Assembly: GCA_031835245.1 (NCBI GenBank)
Contig: JAVKOQ010000035.1
Location: 124,001 to 188,000 of the forward strand
Direction of reading: 5' to 3'
Origin: Balamuthia mandrillaris
Taxonomy: Eukaryota > Discosea > Longamoebia > Balamuthiidae
Length of the DNA stretch: 64,000 nucleotides
Below are positions 13,401-24,811 of this stretch, piece after piece. Positions within the stretch are counted from its first letter, which is position 1. Each line of letters opens with the position of its first letter. The notes beneath the pieces were generated by a model that saw only the letters and a list, made by a program, of their open reading frames with translations, had not been told where the DNA came from and did no database searches. A program made the position numbers and the translations under genes.

Positions 13401-14969
13401 AACCTTTTTCGGGAGCAATGTCCTTACGGTTGATGTCCCCAACCATGTAGCCTGTGTTGCTCCAATACCCTTTTGCGGCGTCGTCTTGGTAATACAGTCG
13501 AAACCTTCGTCCGGCCTAATTGAGCACAAAGGTCGAGGATGGGAGGAGAGGGAGGGAGAGTTAGAAAAAACTAACGAAAGAGAACAAAAATATGATCAAT
13601 ATTTTGGCAATACCTCAAGAAGAAATCTTGCTTTGGCAATGTCTCGGTCTTGAGGTTGGATTCTCCACCCTATGCGTGAGCGTTCTGTACTGATAGTAAG
13701 TTGGAAGCCTCTTCCTTGTGGCTTGGAGCTTTGATGTACATAGCCTTCAAGCCTAGCTGAAATGTTGCTCACAAGAATGATAGCATCACCCGCTCTCACC
13801 TTCAGCCATGTATCACAAATGAGAACGAAAACATGAACAACCAAGAATAGCCAAAACGAGGATGGCAACGAAATAAGAAAGCAGCACGAACCTTTTTGCC
13901 CATCTTAGTTCTGTCTTCCCGAGGCTGGATAGTGTACCAACAGTTCTTGCTGCCATTTTCCAAAGATATAACAAAAGAAAGACTTCCTCTTTTTGCCAGT
14001 GCCTTGCTCTCATCGTCCTGTTGCCCAGGAACTACACCAGGGTTTAAGATGACAGACATCTTCTTCACGAGTGGAGGAATGATGGCCCTTGAACCTCTTG
14101 GGTTCAATTTGTTGCCTCCTCCTAATCCTGTTGGAGAACCCGCTCCTCCTAATCCTCCAGTTCCTTTTCGAACCTGGGTTCGCGATGGATGGATGGCGGA
14201 GGGTGAAAAGTGGCTTGAGGCAGAGTTCTCCCCCGTGGGAAGACCTCTGATGGTAGGGATGGCTTTAGTGGAGAGATATTTCTGCGTTGCCACATGACGA
14301 AACTGGACGGTTTGACCATAGGTCAGGACCGTTCGGTTCTTGGCTTCAAGATTGACCGCTTCTTGTTGCATTTGTTCTCTTTTGGCTTGCTGGAAGGTTT
14401 TAAAGCAATAACATTTTTAAAACGACACTTAAGAGAGAGAGAGAGAGAGAGAGAGAGATCACAGAAAGCAGAGCAAACGCAAAGCGTACCTCAAACGTTT
14501 TGATGGCTTTGTCAGAGAGTTGCCCTTTCTTAGCGCGAAGCTTGGTGGCCTTCATGAACTCATCTGCTTTGTAGTTGGTTCGTGGTACAATCTCAAAGAG
14601 CGCCTCTGTGAAGAAATATTTCAGGGTTTCATCTATAGAAACGTAGCAGACGAGATTGACAACAATAAAAGCATGAAGTATTTGTTTTAAAAAAAAATAA
14701 GGTTACCTTGTGGATGCTTCTTTTTGAATGTCTTAACAGAGAGTCGATTCACATCCCTTTAAATGAATACAAGGGTGAGAAAAAAAACCAAACAAACAAA
14801 CCAATCGCGATGGAAAGTCAGCCGCACAACGGAAAACGCACTTTTCGGTAGAGATGCAGCTCTCGTCATCTTCCTCTGCAAAGAGAACCACCACATCGCC
14901 CACATAGACGTGCTCCTTTTCCTCTTCGCCCTTCTTCCTCTTCTTGACCTCTCGGTCAAGCTCCTCCAT
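1455..14969 (-). CDS. IP3/ryanodine-receptor-like intracellular calcium channel (iplA-like)
   Basis: A very long gene of about 30 exons, roughly 3,000 residues, reading from ATG 14969 to the stop at 1455. First exons: 14969-14842, 14756-14707, 14632-14490. Domain order fits inositol trisphosphate receptors: an N-terminal IP3-receptor domain (HVYVGDVVVLFAEEDD; then ALFEIVP), MIR repeats (TVQFRHVATQKYLSTK and on to about 12.7 kb), RIH helical domains (12.6-7 kb), the RIH-associated region (FVEGCTLNRDCVVYNG near 4.9-5.0 kb), and a six-helix channel at 3.7-2.3 kb. The channel is followed by the CFICSLTREVF and EHNFWHYVYF zinc-site block and a C-terminal coiled coil. It should release calcium from internal stores. 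Oddities: the selectivity filter is not GGG(I/V)GD; one homopolymer frameshift is needed near 2793; and the last residues are hydrophobic, so the true 3' end may lie past one more intron. Family assignment is firm; ligand is not shown. Confidence 0.9.
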
Positions 14970-15388
14970 CCTTGTTGTTATACTTTTTCCTCCTTTCGGC
15001 CGGGGAGGGGCGGCGTCCCTTTTCCGTTTGTCTTTCTTGTCAAAACCTCCTTTCCTTTATTATTATTACCTTACGATAATTTTATCGCGATTATCCTCAG
15101 ATTGGCAATACCGCGTCGTCATGATTTACGGAAAACATTTTCTGTGTCGACATGGGATCACCAACTTGAAAAAAAAAAAAAGAAAAACACAAGAGAGAAT
15201 GGGAAAATGCGGATGGAATGCGACGAAAGCTGAGCGCCAATCGACCGATAAGACTGATGATAGAGCCCGAGCGACGACGCGCACAACCGTGCCTCTTGGG
15301 CAAAAACTATTTAAAGGAAAGACAGACAAACAAATAGAGTAGCAAATAACAAAAACAAACCACGATAGAAGACCGCCGCTAGCATACA
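14970..15388. promoter_or_regulatory. Divergent promoter region, calcium channel / small hydrophilic protein
   Basis: A 419-base gap between two divergent starts. It holds a GTCGAC site at 15146-15151 in the context TGTGTCGACATG. A TATA-like CTATTTAAAG lies at 15307-15316, with TATTTAAA 74 bases before the downstream ATG. No coding sequence is apparent. Confidence 0.45.
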
Positions 15389-15667
15389 ATGGAGCACATA
15401 CCAACTGGCGGAGTGGGAGACGTGGGCAAAGCCAGAGAGGCCCTCGCTAGGAAGAACAAGGACACCGCACCGGATACCAGCGGCGGACCTGGGGAGGAAG
15501 GCCCCAAAGAAATGACCTACAAGTCCGACCAAGGCGGCTACTTCACCGGCGCCGGAGGGCAGAGCCTCGGCCCAGAGGAAACCTCCAAGTCCGACAAGAA
15601 CCTTCAAGAAAAGAACTTGAACCAACAACAACAACAAAGCGCAACAGGCAAAGGCACTTCCACATAA
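15389..15667 (+). CDS. Small hydrophilic Gly/Lys/Glu-rich protein, unknown function
   Basis: A single-exon frame of 92 residues from ATG 15389. The protein is strongly hydrophilic, with no cysteine, no signal peptide and no membrane segment. It contains GGPGEEGPKE and DQGGYFTGAGGQSLGPEE and ends in a glutamine run and a Thr/Ser tail. Codons are much richer in G and C at third positions than the flanking DNA, which supports a real and perhaps highly expressed gene. The composition resembles small disordered stress (LEA/hydrophilin-like) proteins, but I recognise no family and assign no function. A TATA-like CTATTTAAAG lies about 74 bases upstream, and AATAAA follows the stop at about 15691. 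Confidence 0.6.
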   Translation: MEHIPTGGVGDVGKAREALARKNKDTAPDTSGGPGEEGPKEMTYKSDQGGYFTGAGGQSLGPEETSKSDKNLQEKNLNQQQQQSATGKGTST

Positions 15668-15748
15668 ATCACAGCATGCACACATACAGCAATAAAAAGT
15701 GGAATGGATTGCACAAAAAAAAAAGTGGAAGAAGAAGAAGGATTTGTT

Positions 15749-16024
15749 TCACCGGTTTGATTCAGCGTCTTCTTTGTCGCTCAGTGCGGGGACTTGTTTG
15801 CTCCAGTCGTACTTGCGAGTGATCTGTCCTTTGCGGCAGCGCGCCAGCTCCTTCCTAAGGTCGATGCACCTAGCGCCGAGCTCGGCCTCGTCATCGCTCA
15901 CCCGACACTGATGAAAGGTCTTGCCGCCGCCGGCCTCCATGCAAGGGCTGCTCCTCACGCATCGAATGAACGCCTCGCGCAGGTCTTCGCAGTTGAACTT
16001 TCTGGCCGTTCCACCGCTTTGCAT
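15749..16024 (-). CDS. COA5: Cytochrome c oxidase assembly factor COA5/PET191, twin CX9C protein
   Basis: A single-exon, 91-residue protein. It has a twin CX9C arrangement: C-EDLREAFIR-C near residues 13-23 and C-IDLRKELAR-C further on, with the extra pair SSPC and FHQC between them. It ends in the CRKGQITRKYDW block typical of PET191/COA5 (family form 'CKRG..D...R'). Known members are imported into the mitochondrial intermembrane space through the Mia40 pathway and are needed to assemble cytochrome c oxidase. The first ATG is at 16024. An upstream in-frame TTG extension exists but looks like untranslated sequence. Length and cysteine spacing match the family well. Confidence 0.86.
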   Translation of the reverse strand: MQSGGTARKFNCEDLREAFIRCVRSSPCMEAGGGKTFHQCRVSDDEAELGARCIDLRKELARCRKGQITRKYDWSKQVPALSDKEDAESNR

Positions 16025-16451
16025 GCTTTTCCTTTTTTTCCTCTGAAGAGGTTCCAAGGGTAAGGGCAGAAAAAGTGTCCGTGTCGACTAACGTGGATAC
16101 GGGCAGCCCTTAGTGGACACGACGTCTGCCTTATTTGGACAGTTGGTTTGCAGGGACTGCATTAGACAGAAAATGGCCGCCTAGAAAGAGCAAGGAGTAC
16201 CTAAGATATGCCTGAAAAGAAATGGCAAGGGAAAAAAGGGCAGCAAAAAAGTCCTTGCGCTTCCCTGCTACTTTTAGCGGGGAAAATTAGTGTCGACAAG
16301 GACCACCGCCAGACCCAACCATTGCGCGTTGGTCATATACATTATTTTACTGTAAGATGGTGGTTATCGGTGACTCTTAAGAGGATTGGTAGAAAGCGGT
16401 TAATGTCTGGGCTTTGGAAGGCACTTTACAAGGGATGCACACAAGAGAATG
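16025..16451. other. Non-coding gap with two GTCGAC sites
   Basis: Lies between the COA5 start and the 3' end of the next minus-strand gene. It contains GTCGAC at 16083-16088 and 16292-16297 and a related GACGTC at about 16120. No convincing reading frame is seen on either strand. Confidence 0.5.
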
Positions 16452-17120
16452 TTATAGTGCGAACAATCCTACTTTGTGAACGATGACAGCCAGTATTAGC
16501 ATCGCAAGGAAGAGGATGACCTTGTCAAAGGTAGACACTATGCGTAGAGGGTTCTCATCTATGGGAGAGGCTGCTGCGATTGCTTGTTGTGGTTGACGCT
16601 GGTTGGTTGCTACTGTTCTTCGCAGGCGTGTAACTGAAGGACGAGAAGAAGAAGAAGAAGAAGAAGAAGAAGAAGAAGCTCGATGGTGTAGCCTTTGTTC
16701 ATAGTCATCCTCTTTCTCTTTGCCCTTATCTTTCGGCCGCACGTCACCTTTTGTCTCTTCTACATGATGGTCTCTCATCTCTTGTACGTCCACTTCCTCT
16801 TCATTCAAACCTCGCCTATGCAAGCTCTCTTCTGCTCTGTCACTTCCAAAACTTCCATCACTGCTACTGCTGGCACCGCCTTCGCCACTGTCTCCTCCTT
16901 CTCCTCCACCACAGCGAACACCCCCTTCGCTGACCCTTCCCCTCTGGTTTGGCTCTTCTTCAATGACTGGTCGAGGGAGGATGGGTTGTCCTGCTCCTGG
17001 GATGAGCTGCTGCATATCAGGGGCAGGCAGGAGCTGCGGGTTAGGTTGATTCAGTATGTTGTGCAGCACATGCGGCCGCAGCTGAAAGACCACGCGTGAG
17101 CACACACAGTAGGGGTCCAT
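16452..17120 (-). CDS. Ser/Gly/Glu-rich protein with C-terminal membrane anchor, unknown
   Basis: From the first ATG (17120) the frame gives 222 residues. The middle is low-complexity: Gly-rich (GGGEGGDSGEGG), acidic/basic, and a run of eleven serines. The last 25 residues (FDKVILFLAMLILAVIVHKVGL) form one hydrophobic helix, suggesting a tail-anchored protein facing the cytosol. Upstream of the ATG the same frame continues through a hydrophobic stretch (LLLAILVLG) that begins at a GTG. It could be a signal peptide if a first exon is missing, or simply the end of an intron, because GTCTTTCAG at about 17080 is a plausible acceptor. I recognise no family, and the N terminus is uncertain. Confidence 0.5.
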   Translation of the reverse strand: MDPYCVCSRVVFQLRPHVLHNILNQPNPQLLPAPDMQQLIPGAGQPILPRPVIEEEPNQRGRVSEGGVRCGGGEGGDSGEGGASSSSDGSFGSDRAEESLHRRGLNEEEVDVQEMRDHHVEETKGDVRPKDKGKEKEDDYEQRLHHRASSSSSSSSSSSRPSVTRLRRTVATNQRQPQQAIAAASPIDENPLRIVSTFDKVILFLAMLILAVIVHKVGLFAL

Positions 17121-17482
17121 AGTAGCCCCAAGCACCAGAATGGCGAGAAGTAGACCTGGTTTCGCCTTCTTCACTTTTTTTTTGTCTCCGCGAACGAAAA
17201 GTTTCCCTTACTTACCGGTTATTTTGTCGACAATGATATCCTTTTATCGCATGTCGACGTTAAAAATATTCTTAGCATTCCATCCGCCTTAATCAATGAA
17301 ATTAAGTTGAGGGGTCTTGCTTTCAACACCCACCAAAAAAAAAGAGGCCGCAAAAATTTGGTGAGAAGAAGAGGAGACCGAAAGAGAGAGACGTCCTCCC
17401 TTTGATCGTTTTTTTTTTCTTGAAAGAAACACTTTAGGTTTTGTGAAGGGAAGAGTAACAAGAAAAGAAAAAAAAAAAAGTG
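17121..17482. promoter_or_regulatory. Divergent promoter region with paired GTCGAC sites
   Basis: The gap between the tail-anchored protein (-) and PDHB (+). GTCGAC occurs twice, at 17226-17231 and 17253-17258, the second as ATGTCGACGT. No TATA box is evident. An A-rich stretch lies just before the PDHB start. Confidence 0.4.
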
Positions 17483-19189
17483 ATGAAGCGGTTCGGTTCT
17501 CTTTCGTTGGTGAACGGCGGTATGGTTGCCGGCACTAGAAAATCTTCCTTGTCTTTGATGAGCACTTCTCACCGGGCCGCTGCGCTGCGTCTTGCTTCTT
17601 GCCCCTTTGTGCTTCCTGGGCGGAGAGGCTACGCCACCGAACCAAAGAAGGTTTGTTTTTTGGAGCTTTATCTTTTCACGCTTTTTTTTTAAAATTTTTT
17701 TGGGTGAGTATGAACTGGTTGCGGAACTCCAAAATAACTCCCGCTCTTTCTTCTTCTTCTCGGTAATCCATTAGTTGACCATGAGAGAGGCATTGAGGGA
17801 GGCATTGGCCGAAGAAATGGAACGTGACTCTCGTGTCGTTATCATGGGAGAGGAAGTAGGGCAGTACCAAGGAGCGTATAAGGTAAAAGACCGGCACACC
17901 GCTTTCATTTCTCGCTTTTCCTTTTTCTTTTCTTGTTCGCTTCCTCTTTGCTTTTTTGCTCCTCTCTCTCTCTCTCTCTCTCTCTCTGTACTCTTCTCTT
18001 TTGTTTTCCCTTTTTTTTTTGCTCTAGCTCTCTCCTACTCTTTTCACTCTTGCTGTTTTCTCTCCTTTGCTTTTTTACTGTCCTATCGCTCAATGTTTCA
18101 AAAACAAACAGGTCACCAAAGATCTGATGGATAAATTTGGACGAGACAGAGTGATAGATACTCCTATCACAGAAATGGGCTTTGCCGGCATCGGCGCTGG
18201 TGCTGCCCTGGGCGGCATTCTGCCCATTGTCGAGTTCATGACCTTTAACTTTGCCATGCAGGCCATCGATCAGATAGTCAACTCTGCTGCCAAGACCCGT
18301 TACATGTCAGGCGGAGCCTTGTCTTGCCCTGTCGTTTTTCGAGGTCCTAACGGCCCTCCTACCAGCGTCGGTATGTTTGACAAACCACCGTTTTGTGTTC
18401 TTCTTTCTCTCTTTCCTCTTCTCTCCCTTTCTCCCCTTTCTCTACCTCTCTTCAAAAAAAAAAAATTAACAAACACCTGCTTACCATTTTGAATAAAAGG
18501 CGCTCAACACTCTCAATGCTTCGCCTCGTGGTACGGCAACATCCCAGGCCTGCTCGTTCTCGCTCCCGCTGACTGCGACGACGCCAAAGGCCTGCTCAAG
18601 ACTGCCATCCGCAACCCCAACCCTGTGGTCTTTCTCGAAAACGAGCTGCTCTACAACACGACCTTTGACCTATCCCCTGAGGCTCAGAGCGCTGACTTTT
18701 TGATTCCCCCTGGCAAGGCTCAGGTGCGCAGGCAAGGTAAGCACGTCACTATCGCGACCTTCTCGCGCATGGTGACTGTCGCTATGGAGGCCGCCGAGAA
18801 GCTGAAACAGGAGGGTATCGAGGCGGAGGTCATCAACCTGAGGAGCATTCGTCCTTTGGATTTGAACACGCTGCTAACCTCTGTGAAGAAGACGAACCGC
18901 CTGGTCACTGTGGAGGAGGGCTATCCTCAATTTGGAGTTGGTGCTGAGCTCATCGCTGCTGTGAACGAACGTATGTTTTCTATCAAGCTTTCTTCTTGTA
19001 TGGTTTTGTGTTACTGACTTTTTTTTTGATTGACCCAAAGATGCATTTGACTGGTTGGATGCTGCGCCGGAGCGAGTAACAGGAGCTGACGTACCCATGC
19101 CCTACAGTCCTCCTTTGGAGGAGAAGGCCATGGTCTACTCTCACAACATTGTCAATGCTGTCAAGAGGACTCTCTACAGAAAGAAATAA
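17483..19189 (+). CDS. PDHB: Pyruvate dehydrogenase E1 component, beta subunit (mitochondrial)
   Basis: Five exons: 17483-17650, 17775-17882, 18112-18370, 18500-18970 and 19041-19189. Every junction keeps phase. The product is the beta subunit of the E1 decarboxylase of the pyruvate dehydrogenase complex, which with the alpha subunit uses thiamine diphosphate to convert pyruvate and pass the acetyl group to lipoyl-E2 in the mitochondrial matrix. Seen: an Arg/Ser-rich presequence ending near [10 protein letters not shown], then [42 protein letters not shown] (thiamine-diphosphate glutamate region), [34 protein letters not shown], and the C-terminal [18 protein letters not shown]. Length is normal and complete. 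The real start is ATG 17483; a GTG directly before it is not a start. The third intron side holds a (CT)n run at about 17962-17987. Confidence 0.96.
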
Positions 19190-19364
19190 GTTATTCCGTT
19201 TTAATTTTTTCAAACAACTGCCTCTCCCTTCCTCCCTCCCTCCCTTCAACAACACCTCCAAGAGACAAGAAGAGGAGCCTCTCTCTCTGCTTCTCTCTCT
19301 CCTCTCTCTCCTCTCTTCTCTCCGTGGATCATTTGTGTCGACAAAACGGTTCAAGTCGACATGA

Positions 19365-19745
19365 TCACTCGTCTTGCGCACCAGTTTTGGCTTGGAGTTT
19401 TGCACAAAGGGAAGCGTGAAAGGCGTCGCGATAGCCAGGGCTTATTTGCATCAATAACGCTTGCATGGACTCGTAGATCTCTTCTTCTTCTGTCTCCACT
19501 CCATCCTTGTTTAAGATCTAAATCGTAGAAAGTAAGTTTTTAAATAAGCATGCGTTTTTCTTTTGAGGGATTACCCTGAAGCCACGAGTTGGAATGAGCT
19601 CAACGAGAAACGTGTTGTTCTCCAAGGTTCTAACGGTAACCCGTGACCGCAACTCGCTTGGCGCATCTTCCGAGACCCGGATAGAGTTCACACCAAAACT
19701 ATGTTCCTCAATAACTTTCTCCAGTTCTTCCTCCACAAACTCCAT
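19365..19745 (-). CDS. GSKIP: GSK3-beta-interacting protein (GSKIP, DUF727)
   Basis: Two exons, 19745-19575 and 19517-19365, joined in phase 0, give a protein of about 108 residues. The order of features matches human GSKIP: a SIRVSEDAPS strand, TVRTLENNTFLVELIPTRGF, and the conserved C-terminal helix block IYESMQALLMQI followed by PGYRDAFHASLCAKLQ (family form '[23 protein letters not shown]'). Known GSKIP binds GSK3-beta and, in animals, the protein kinase A regulatory subunit; the GSK3 function is the likely conserved one. It converges on PDHB, 175 bases apart. Two GTCGAC sites lie just past its stop. Assigned by motif resemblance; confidence good. Confidence 0.82.
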
Positions 19746-20004
19746 TTTTCTTTTTTCTTTTTCTTTTCTTTGCAAAACACAAACAAAAAAAACTTTTTTT
19801 TAAAACAAATGCAGAGAGCCGATATACCGACTTACAAATAAAAATAGAAACAACAACAAAGCACCCATCCATCACTCTTCTCTCACCATGAACGATAATG
19901 GCTTCCTTGCTCTCAAAGGAAGAATTAAAAAAAAAAAAGAAAGAGAAAAGAGAAAGGGGGATGGGGAAGAAGAGAACATCAACCTCCCTTCCTGGCGCTT
20001 ACTT

Positions 20005-20402
20005 TCAAGCACGAAGGTTTGGCTGACTGGTCTCTCTGGAAGGCGAAGGCGAGATCCTCTTCTTGATGGCGGTGGCAGTGGTGGTGGAGCCGCGTTTGGG
20101 CTCAATGGCGTAACTGAGGGCATAGAGTCGACCTTCCTCCAACTTTGGCAAAGAGAAGAGCAACCACTTTTGCACGTTGTGATCCTCCTCGAGTTTGTTG
20201 TTGTTATAGCCAGTCTTTTGGAACTTGGAGATAAGGCTGAGAGCACGATACACCTTCCTTTGCTTGTTGAAGTTGATCATGGTGTTTTGGCCGCTGGCAT
20301 TGACTTTATTGGCATTGCCTTCCTCAATGAATGTCAAGTCTTGCATTATCAAACCCCTATTTTAGTAACAAAAAGTGTGAGAAAGAGCCGAAGAGCAGCA
20401 TC

Positions 20403-20446
<44 letters not shown>

Positions 20447-21450
20447 GTAGGGAATGGCAGGAGGATTGGTTTGAGCCAAGATCGAGCGGTAATTCTTGCA
20501 AGAGCCCTCCACGGAGAAGAGGGTATTAATCTCCTCTAAAGTGGCTTTGGCGTGTTGAGAAAGGGCTTGATGGGTCTTGCGGAGCCTGGCCAGAGCGCCA
20601 TGGTTGAACCCAGAGCAAAATGCCTGAAGGATGTGAAAGTTATTCAGCTTGCGGAGTTCTTCAGCGATTGTGAGGAAGTATTCAAAGGCTCTGACTCTCT
20701 TTTTCAACTTCTGGAGGTTAACAAGAAGGTAAGTTTCGGACCACTGTAAGATCACATGAAAGAAATTTGTGCTTATACAATACCTTTTGTATAAGAATGG
20801 AAGAGACAACTGCTTTGGAGACCTCATTGAAGAATTGGCAAATGGCTGTAAGATGTCTCTTCATATCTCCAAATAATTCACCTCTCTAAAACGTGATATT
20901 AGTAACAGAGAGAGAGAGAGAGAAGGAGAAGAGAAGAGAACGACAAAGAGAAAGAGAGAGAGAGAAGAGCTAAAGAGGGAGAGGGAAGGAGGTATGAACC
21001 TTAATTTCTTTAAACATGTTGAAGGTGATTAGAGTCAACTGTTGAGCAATGGCCTCTTCGCTGGCGTCGGGAATTTGGAAAACCGGATTATGCTCATCGA
21101 ATAACTCTTCGTCTTCCACGTAATCCGCCTACCACAAACAAAAAAAAAAAAATAAGAATAAGAATAAGGAAAACTAGAAAGAAAAACTGAATACAAAAAA
21201 TGTACCTCTGCATCAGGGTCGTGCTTCTCTGAAGGTCTAAAGTCCACAGGACATGAGAAGGAACGTGCTTTGCCTTCCATTATGTGAAAGACGTTAGCAT
21301 ACAAGCTCGCTGTTGCTGTGAAGGGTTTACAGCGAGAGAGACCGGGGCTTTTAATTTCATTAGTTGTTGAGACTGATTGTTGAGCAGAAGTGAACTCTCC
21401 TTCCTGATTTTGTCATGATTTAGTCACAAGATGGAAGAAAGCTGAAAAGC

Positions 21451-21501
<51 letters not shown>

Positions 21502-22870
21502 ATTACCATAGTCATCATCTTTTTAGTCTTACTGCAACTTTTAAGAGTTTCGATAAAACATTGACAAAGCAACGGATCTTCAAAGTCTTCCGGGTGTTCA
21601 TTCCCCCATACACGGAACAAGAATAGAATGCGTTTCTCTTTGGGGCTGGCTTCCTCGCATCCTGCAAAGGCATTAAGGAGTCTTGCGAGAACCTCCTCCG
21701 ATGAAGCAAAGTTTCGGTGTGTCGCAAAGAAGGCTTTAGTGAATTCCGGATCTAAATGCAAAGAACTCGTTTAGAAACAAAGCATACGAAGATGAAGGGC
21801 AAGAAGAAGGAACCATATAATCTGGCATTGATCATGTGGTCAATTAAACCAGACAAAGTGCCAGCTTTAACCAGGCGAGTCTTCTTGTGTCTTTCTCCAT
21901 CTTCGTTTTCATCATCTCTCTCAAACACAAGCTCTTTTTCGTCGTCCTCACTCTCGCCGGAATTTTCTTCTTCTTCCTCGCTGGTCCCTTTTTCATTCTC
22001 GCTCTCGTGCTCACCTTCACTCTCACTCTGGCTTTGTTGTGCATCCTCTTCGTTCTCTTGTTCCCCATCTTCCTTTTCTTCCTCTTTTTCCTTTTTGCGT
22101 TCGGCTGGCTTCTCTTCCTCCCTCCAAAGAGGTTTTCTTCGTCGCTCAGCAGCCGGCACAACGGATTCCACTCTTGCTTCCCAAAGTTGCAATAAGTTCA
22201 AGAATGGCAACGACGAGGCATTCGCCAATCTCTCTCGAAAGGCCTTTTCCTCTTCTTTCTCCTTCTCCTTTTCTCTTTGTTTCTGTTGCTGTAGAGTTTC
22301 TTCTTTGTTAGCTGGAGCGTCCTTTCCTTGTTGCAGTGGAGCTTCCTCCTCTGTCTGCCGTTCTTCTCGCCCTCCTCCTGCTTGTTCTTCGTCTTTCTTT
22401 CCTTTCATGTGTTTGTTCCACTGCTTCTTCACTTGTTGCTGCAGAGTGATCCTCTCAAGAGAGCGTTGGCTGCCCAGTCGTATTAACCGCAGTTTGCGTC
22501 GTGGCGTTTTGGCACTGCTGCTGCTCCCTTCGTCGTCCTTTCCACTCCCGTCGTCCTCTTCCTTGATATTTGGGAGGGAGTTCTTTCGAACAGAGAACGA
22601 GGAAGAGGAAGAAAACGAGGACGAGGAGGAGGGCTTGACCATCTCCCTCTTCTTCTCGATCCTGGGAAGCCTCCACGTGGGTAGCTCCACACAAGCAGCA
22701 CTGTTCCTCCTTCTAAACATGTTGCTGCTGCTGCTGCTGCTGCTGCTGTGTTCCAGCTTATGGGCCTTCCTGGTGGTCGTGACAGGGCTCCTCGTTGGGG
22801 TGGCAGCGGCGGCGCCAGCCGACATCATTAGATCTTCCGTTGCCGTTGACTTTGACGTGGGTGTTGTCAT
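20005..22870 (-). CDS. Ras guanine nucleotide exchange factor (RasGEF_N + RasGEF)
   Basis: Start ATG 22870 (MTTPTSKSTA), stop at 20005, about eight exons. The first exon encodes some 340 residues of low-complexity Ser-, Glu- and Lys-rich sequence with little fold. This is followed by a RasGEF_N/REM domain (TLSGLIDHMI; DPEFTKAFFATHRNF; FRVWGNEHPEDFEDPLL). Then comes the catalytic CDC25-homology domain: SEEAIAQQLTLITFNMFKEI, the helix YFLTIAEELRKLNNFHILQ, FCSGFNHGALARLRKTHQAL, and the diagnostic PYMGLIMQDLTFIEEGN. It should load GTP onto a Ras-family GTPase; a Ras gene lies at 53.3 kb. The C-terminal tail is short and basic. Introns carry (GA)n on the plus strand, that is (CT)n in sense. The domain call is firm; partner and N-terminal function are unknown. 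Confidence 0.92.
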
Positions 22871-23629
22871 TTCGGTCTCTCCAATGTTTTTTTTTTTAAA
22901 ATTCGTCGTGTCTTTTTCGTTCTCAAACGAAAAAAAAAAAAACAATAGAAAATGAACCGATGTCCTTTTTCTCCCCCTTCTCCTCTCCCTCCTAATTTCT
23001 CTCTCTCTCTTCGTCTATGTGTTTGCGGTGGTTGTGGTATGTGACCAAAAGAGAAGAAGCTGTATGTTTCAGCACGTCTTTTTTTTTGAGGGGGGTGTCT
23101 CTCCTAAGCGTTTGTGTCCCTTCCCTCCTCCGTATTTTTTTTATTTTTTTGTGTGTGGGGTGGGGTGGAGGTGGGGTTGGGGTTGGGAGGAGTAAACGCG
23201 TTGTTCTCTCTCTCTCTCGTTCCTGTCATGCTTGTCATGGCCGCCAAATAGCAATCTATTAAATATTTAGCCCTATTATCGCTGTGCTCCTCCTCCCCTC
23301 TTTCCTTTGTCGCTCTCATCTCTATCTTTTCTTTTTAAGCTTATTTTTGTTTGGCATTTTGCTTGTGGTTTTTTTTTTTTGTTGGGGATTTTTTGTCGAC
23401 CATGATAATGTGGGGAAAATGATGTACTTTGTTTGAGGCACACATGATGTCTAAGGTTGTCTAGCGTTGAATATATGAGAACTATTTAAATTAGTTGGAC
23501 AAAATTTGTTCGAGAAGGTTTCCACGGGTAATATAGTTGAGTTATGCGAGCTATGCAGGAATGCTTCATTGCTTTTTTTTTTATTTGCTTTGCGCTTTTA
23601 GTGGAAACACAAGCTGACGAGGAAGAAGA
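22871..23629. promoter_or_regulatory. Long divergent promoter region, RasGEF / DNase I
   Basis: A 759-base gap between divergent starts. It holds pyrimidine runs (22990-23020), a G-rich (GTGGGG/GGTTGGG) stretch at 23150-23190 and a GTCGAC at 23395-23400 (TTTTGTCGACCATG). A TATA-like CTATTTAAAT lies at 23482-23491, about 140 bases before the DNase ATG. No coding frame is convincing. Confidence 0.45.
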
Positions 23630-24770
23630 ATGGAATCGCGGTTCAGTCGGCCCAACAACACCGCCGGCCTCTTGTCGATGGGCTTGATGGCTCTTGCGCT
23701 CCTCTCGATGGCTGTGTTTGTCCATGGGGAGCCCTTCCGGTTAGGCAGCTTCAACATTCAGCAAATGGGAGACACCAAGGTCCGTTAGCTATAATGGTTT
23801 TTTTTTACGATTGTTGTTGCAGACATTTTTTTAACCTCCCTTCTTCTTTTCTTCCACTCCATCTCCCTTCTCTGTACACACACAGATCCTTAGCGGCAGG
23901 GATGAAGTTGTGTACGTTACTCTTATATTTGTTTCTCGTCGCTTCTTTCTTTTTTAATTTTGTTTTTCAGGAACGTGATTGTTTCGACTTTGCTGCGTTT
24001 CGACATTATCTTCATTCAAGAGCTTCAGAACGGCCCCAATGACGCTTGCGGCCAATACACCGGGTATGCCTTCTTTACTTTTCGATTTTTGGTTCCCTAT
24101 TTTATTGCTTTTCTTTCTTTATTGCTTTTCTTGTTTCTTTTTATCGGTAGTTCCTTTCTTCTGCTTTATGCTTTCTTCCTTCGTTCTTCTTCTTTTTAGC
24201 TCTTTCCTGTTTCTGTTTGTATTTGTTTGTTTTCTCCTCAGTTAACAATAATATGCATTACATGCTATATTACTAATATAGGCCAGCCATATGCGCTTTA
24301 CTGGCAGCGATGAACGAGCTCTCCGACACTCCCTACGGCCTGAACGTAGGCCCACGCGCCAACGGCGTGGAGCAATACGCCATCCTCTACAAGGAGCACA
24401 TCTTCTCCGTCGAGGAGTCCTTCCCTTACTCCCCTGCAGAGACCTTTGCCAGAACTCCCCAGGTGGTACTGATGAAGCACAAACCCTCCGGCAACCAGTT
24501 TTGGAGCATCAACATCCACACCCAGCCCACCAAAGCGAGAGAGGAAATACAGGCACTTACCGACGTGGTTGCCAGCCTCTCCTTGGATGTTACTGACATG
24601 GTTGTTGTGTTGGGAGGTATGCTTGCTTGTTTTTTCTTCTTGCTTACAAGTTTTTTATTTGCTGACTTTAAACAAACACAAATAGATTTTAACTCTGATG
24701 GAAGTTACTTTAGCGAACGCAAGGGCTGGCCTTTGTTCTTTGCTGCCCTTGGGGACGGTTTGTTCTCTCG

Positions 24771-24811
<41 letters not shown>

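Noticed and set aside
21756-22955. Plus-strand frame of 399 codons, Ser-rich
   Set aside because: Antisense of the Glu/Ser/Lys-rich first exon of the RasGEF gene, with no independent domain or splice support.
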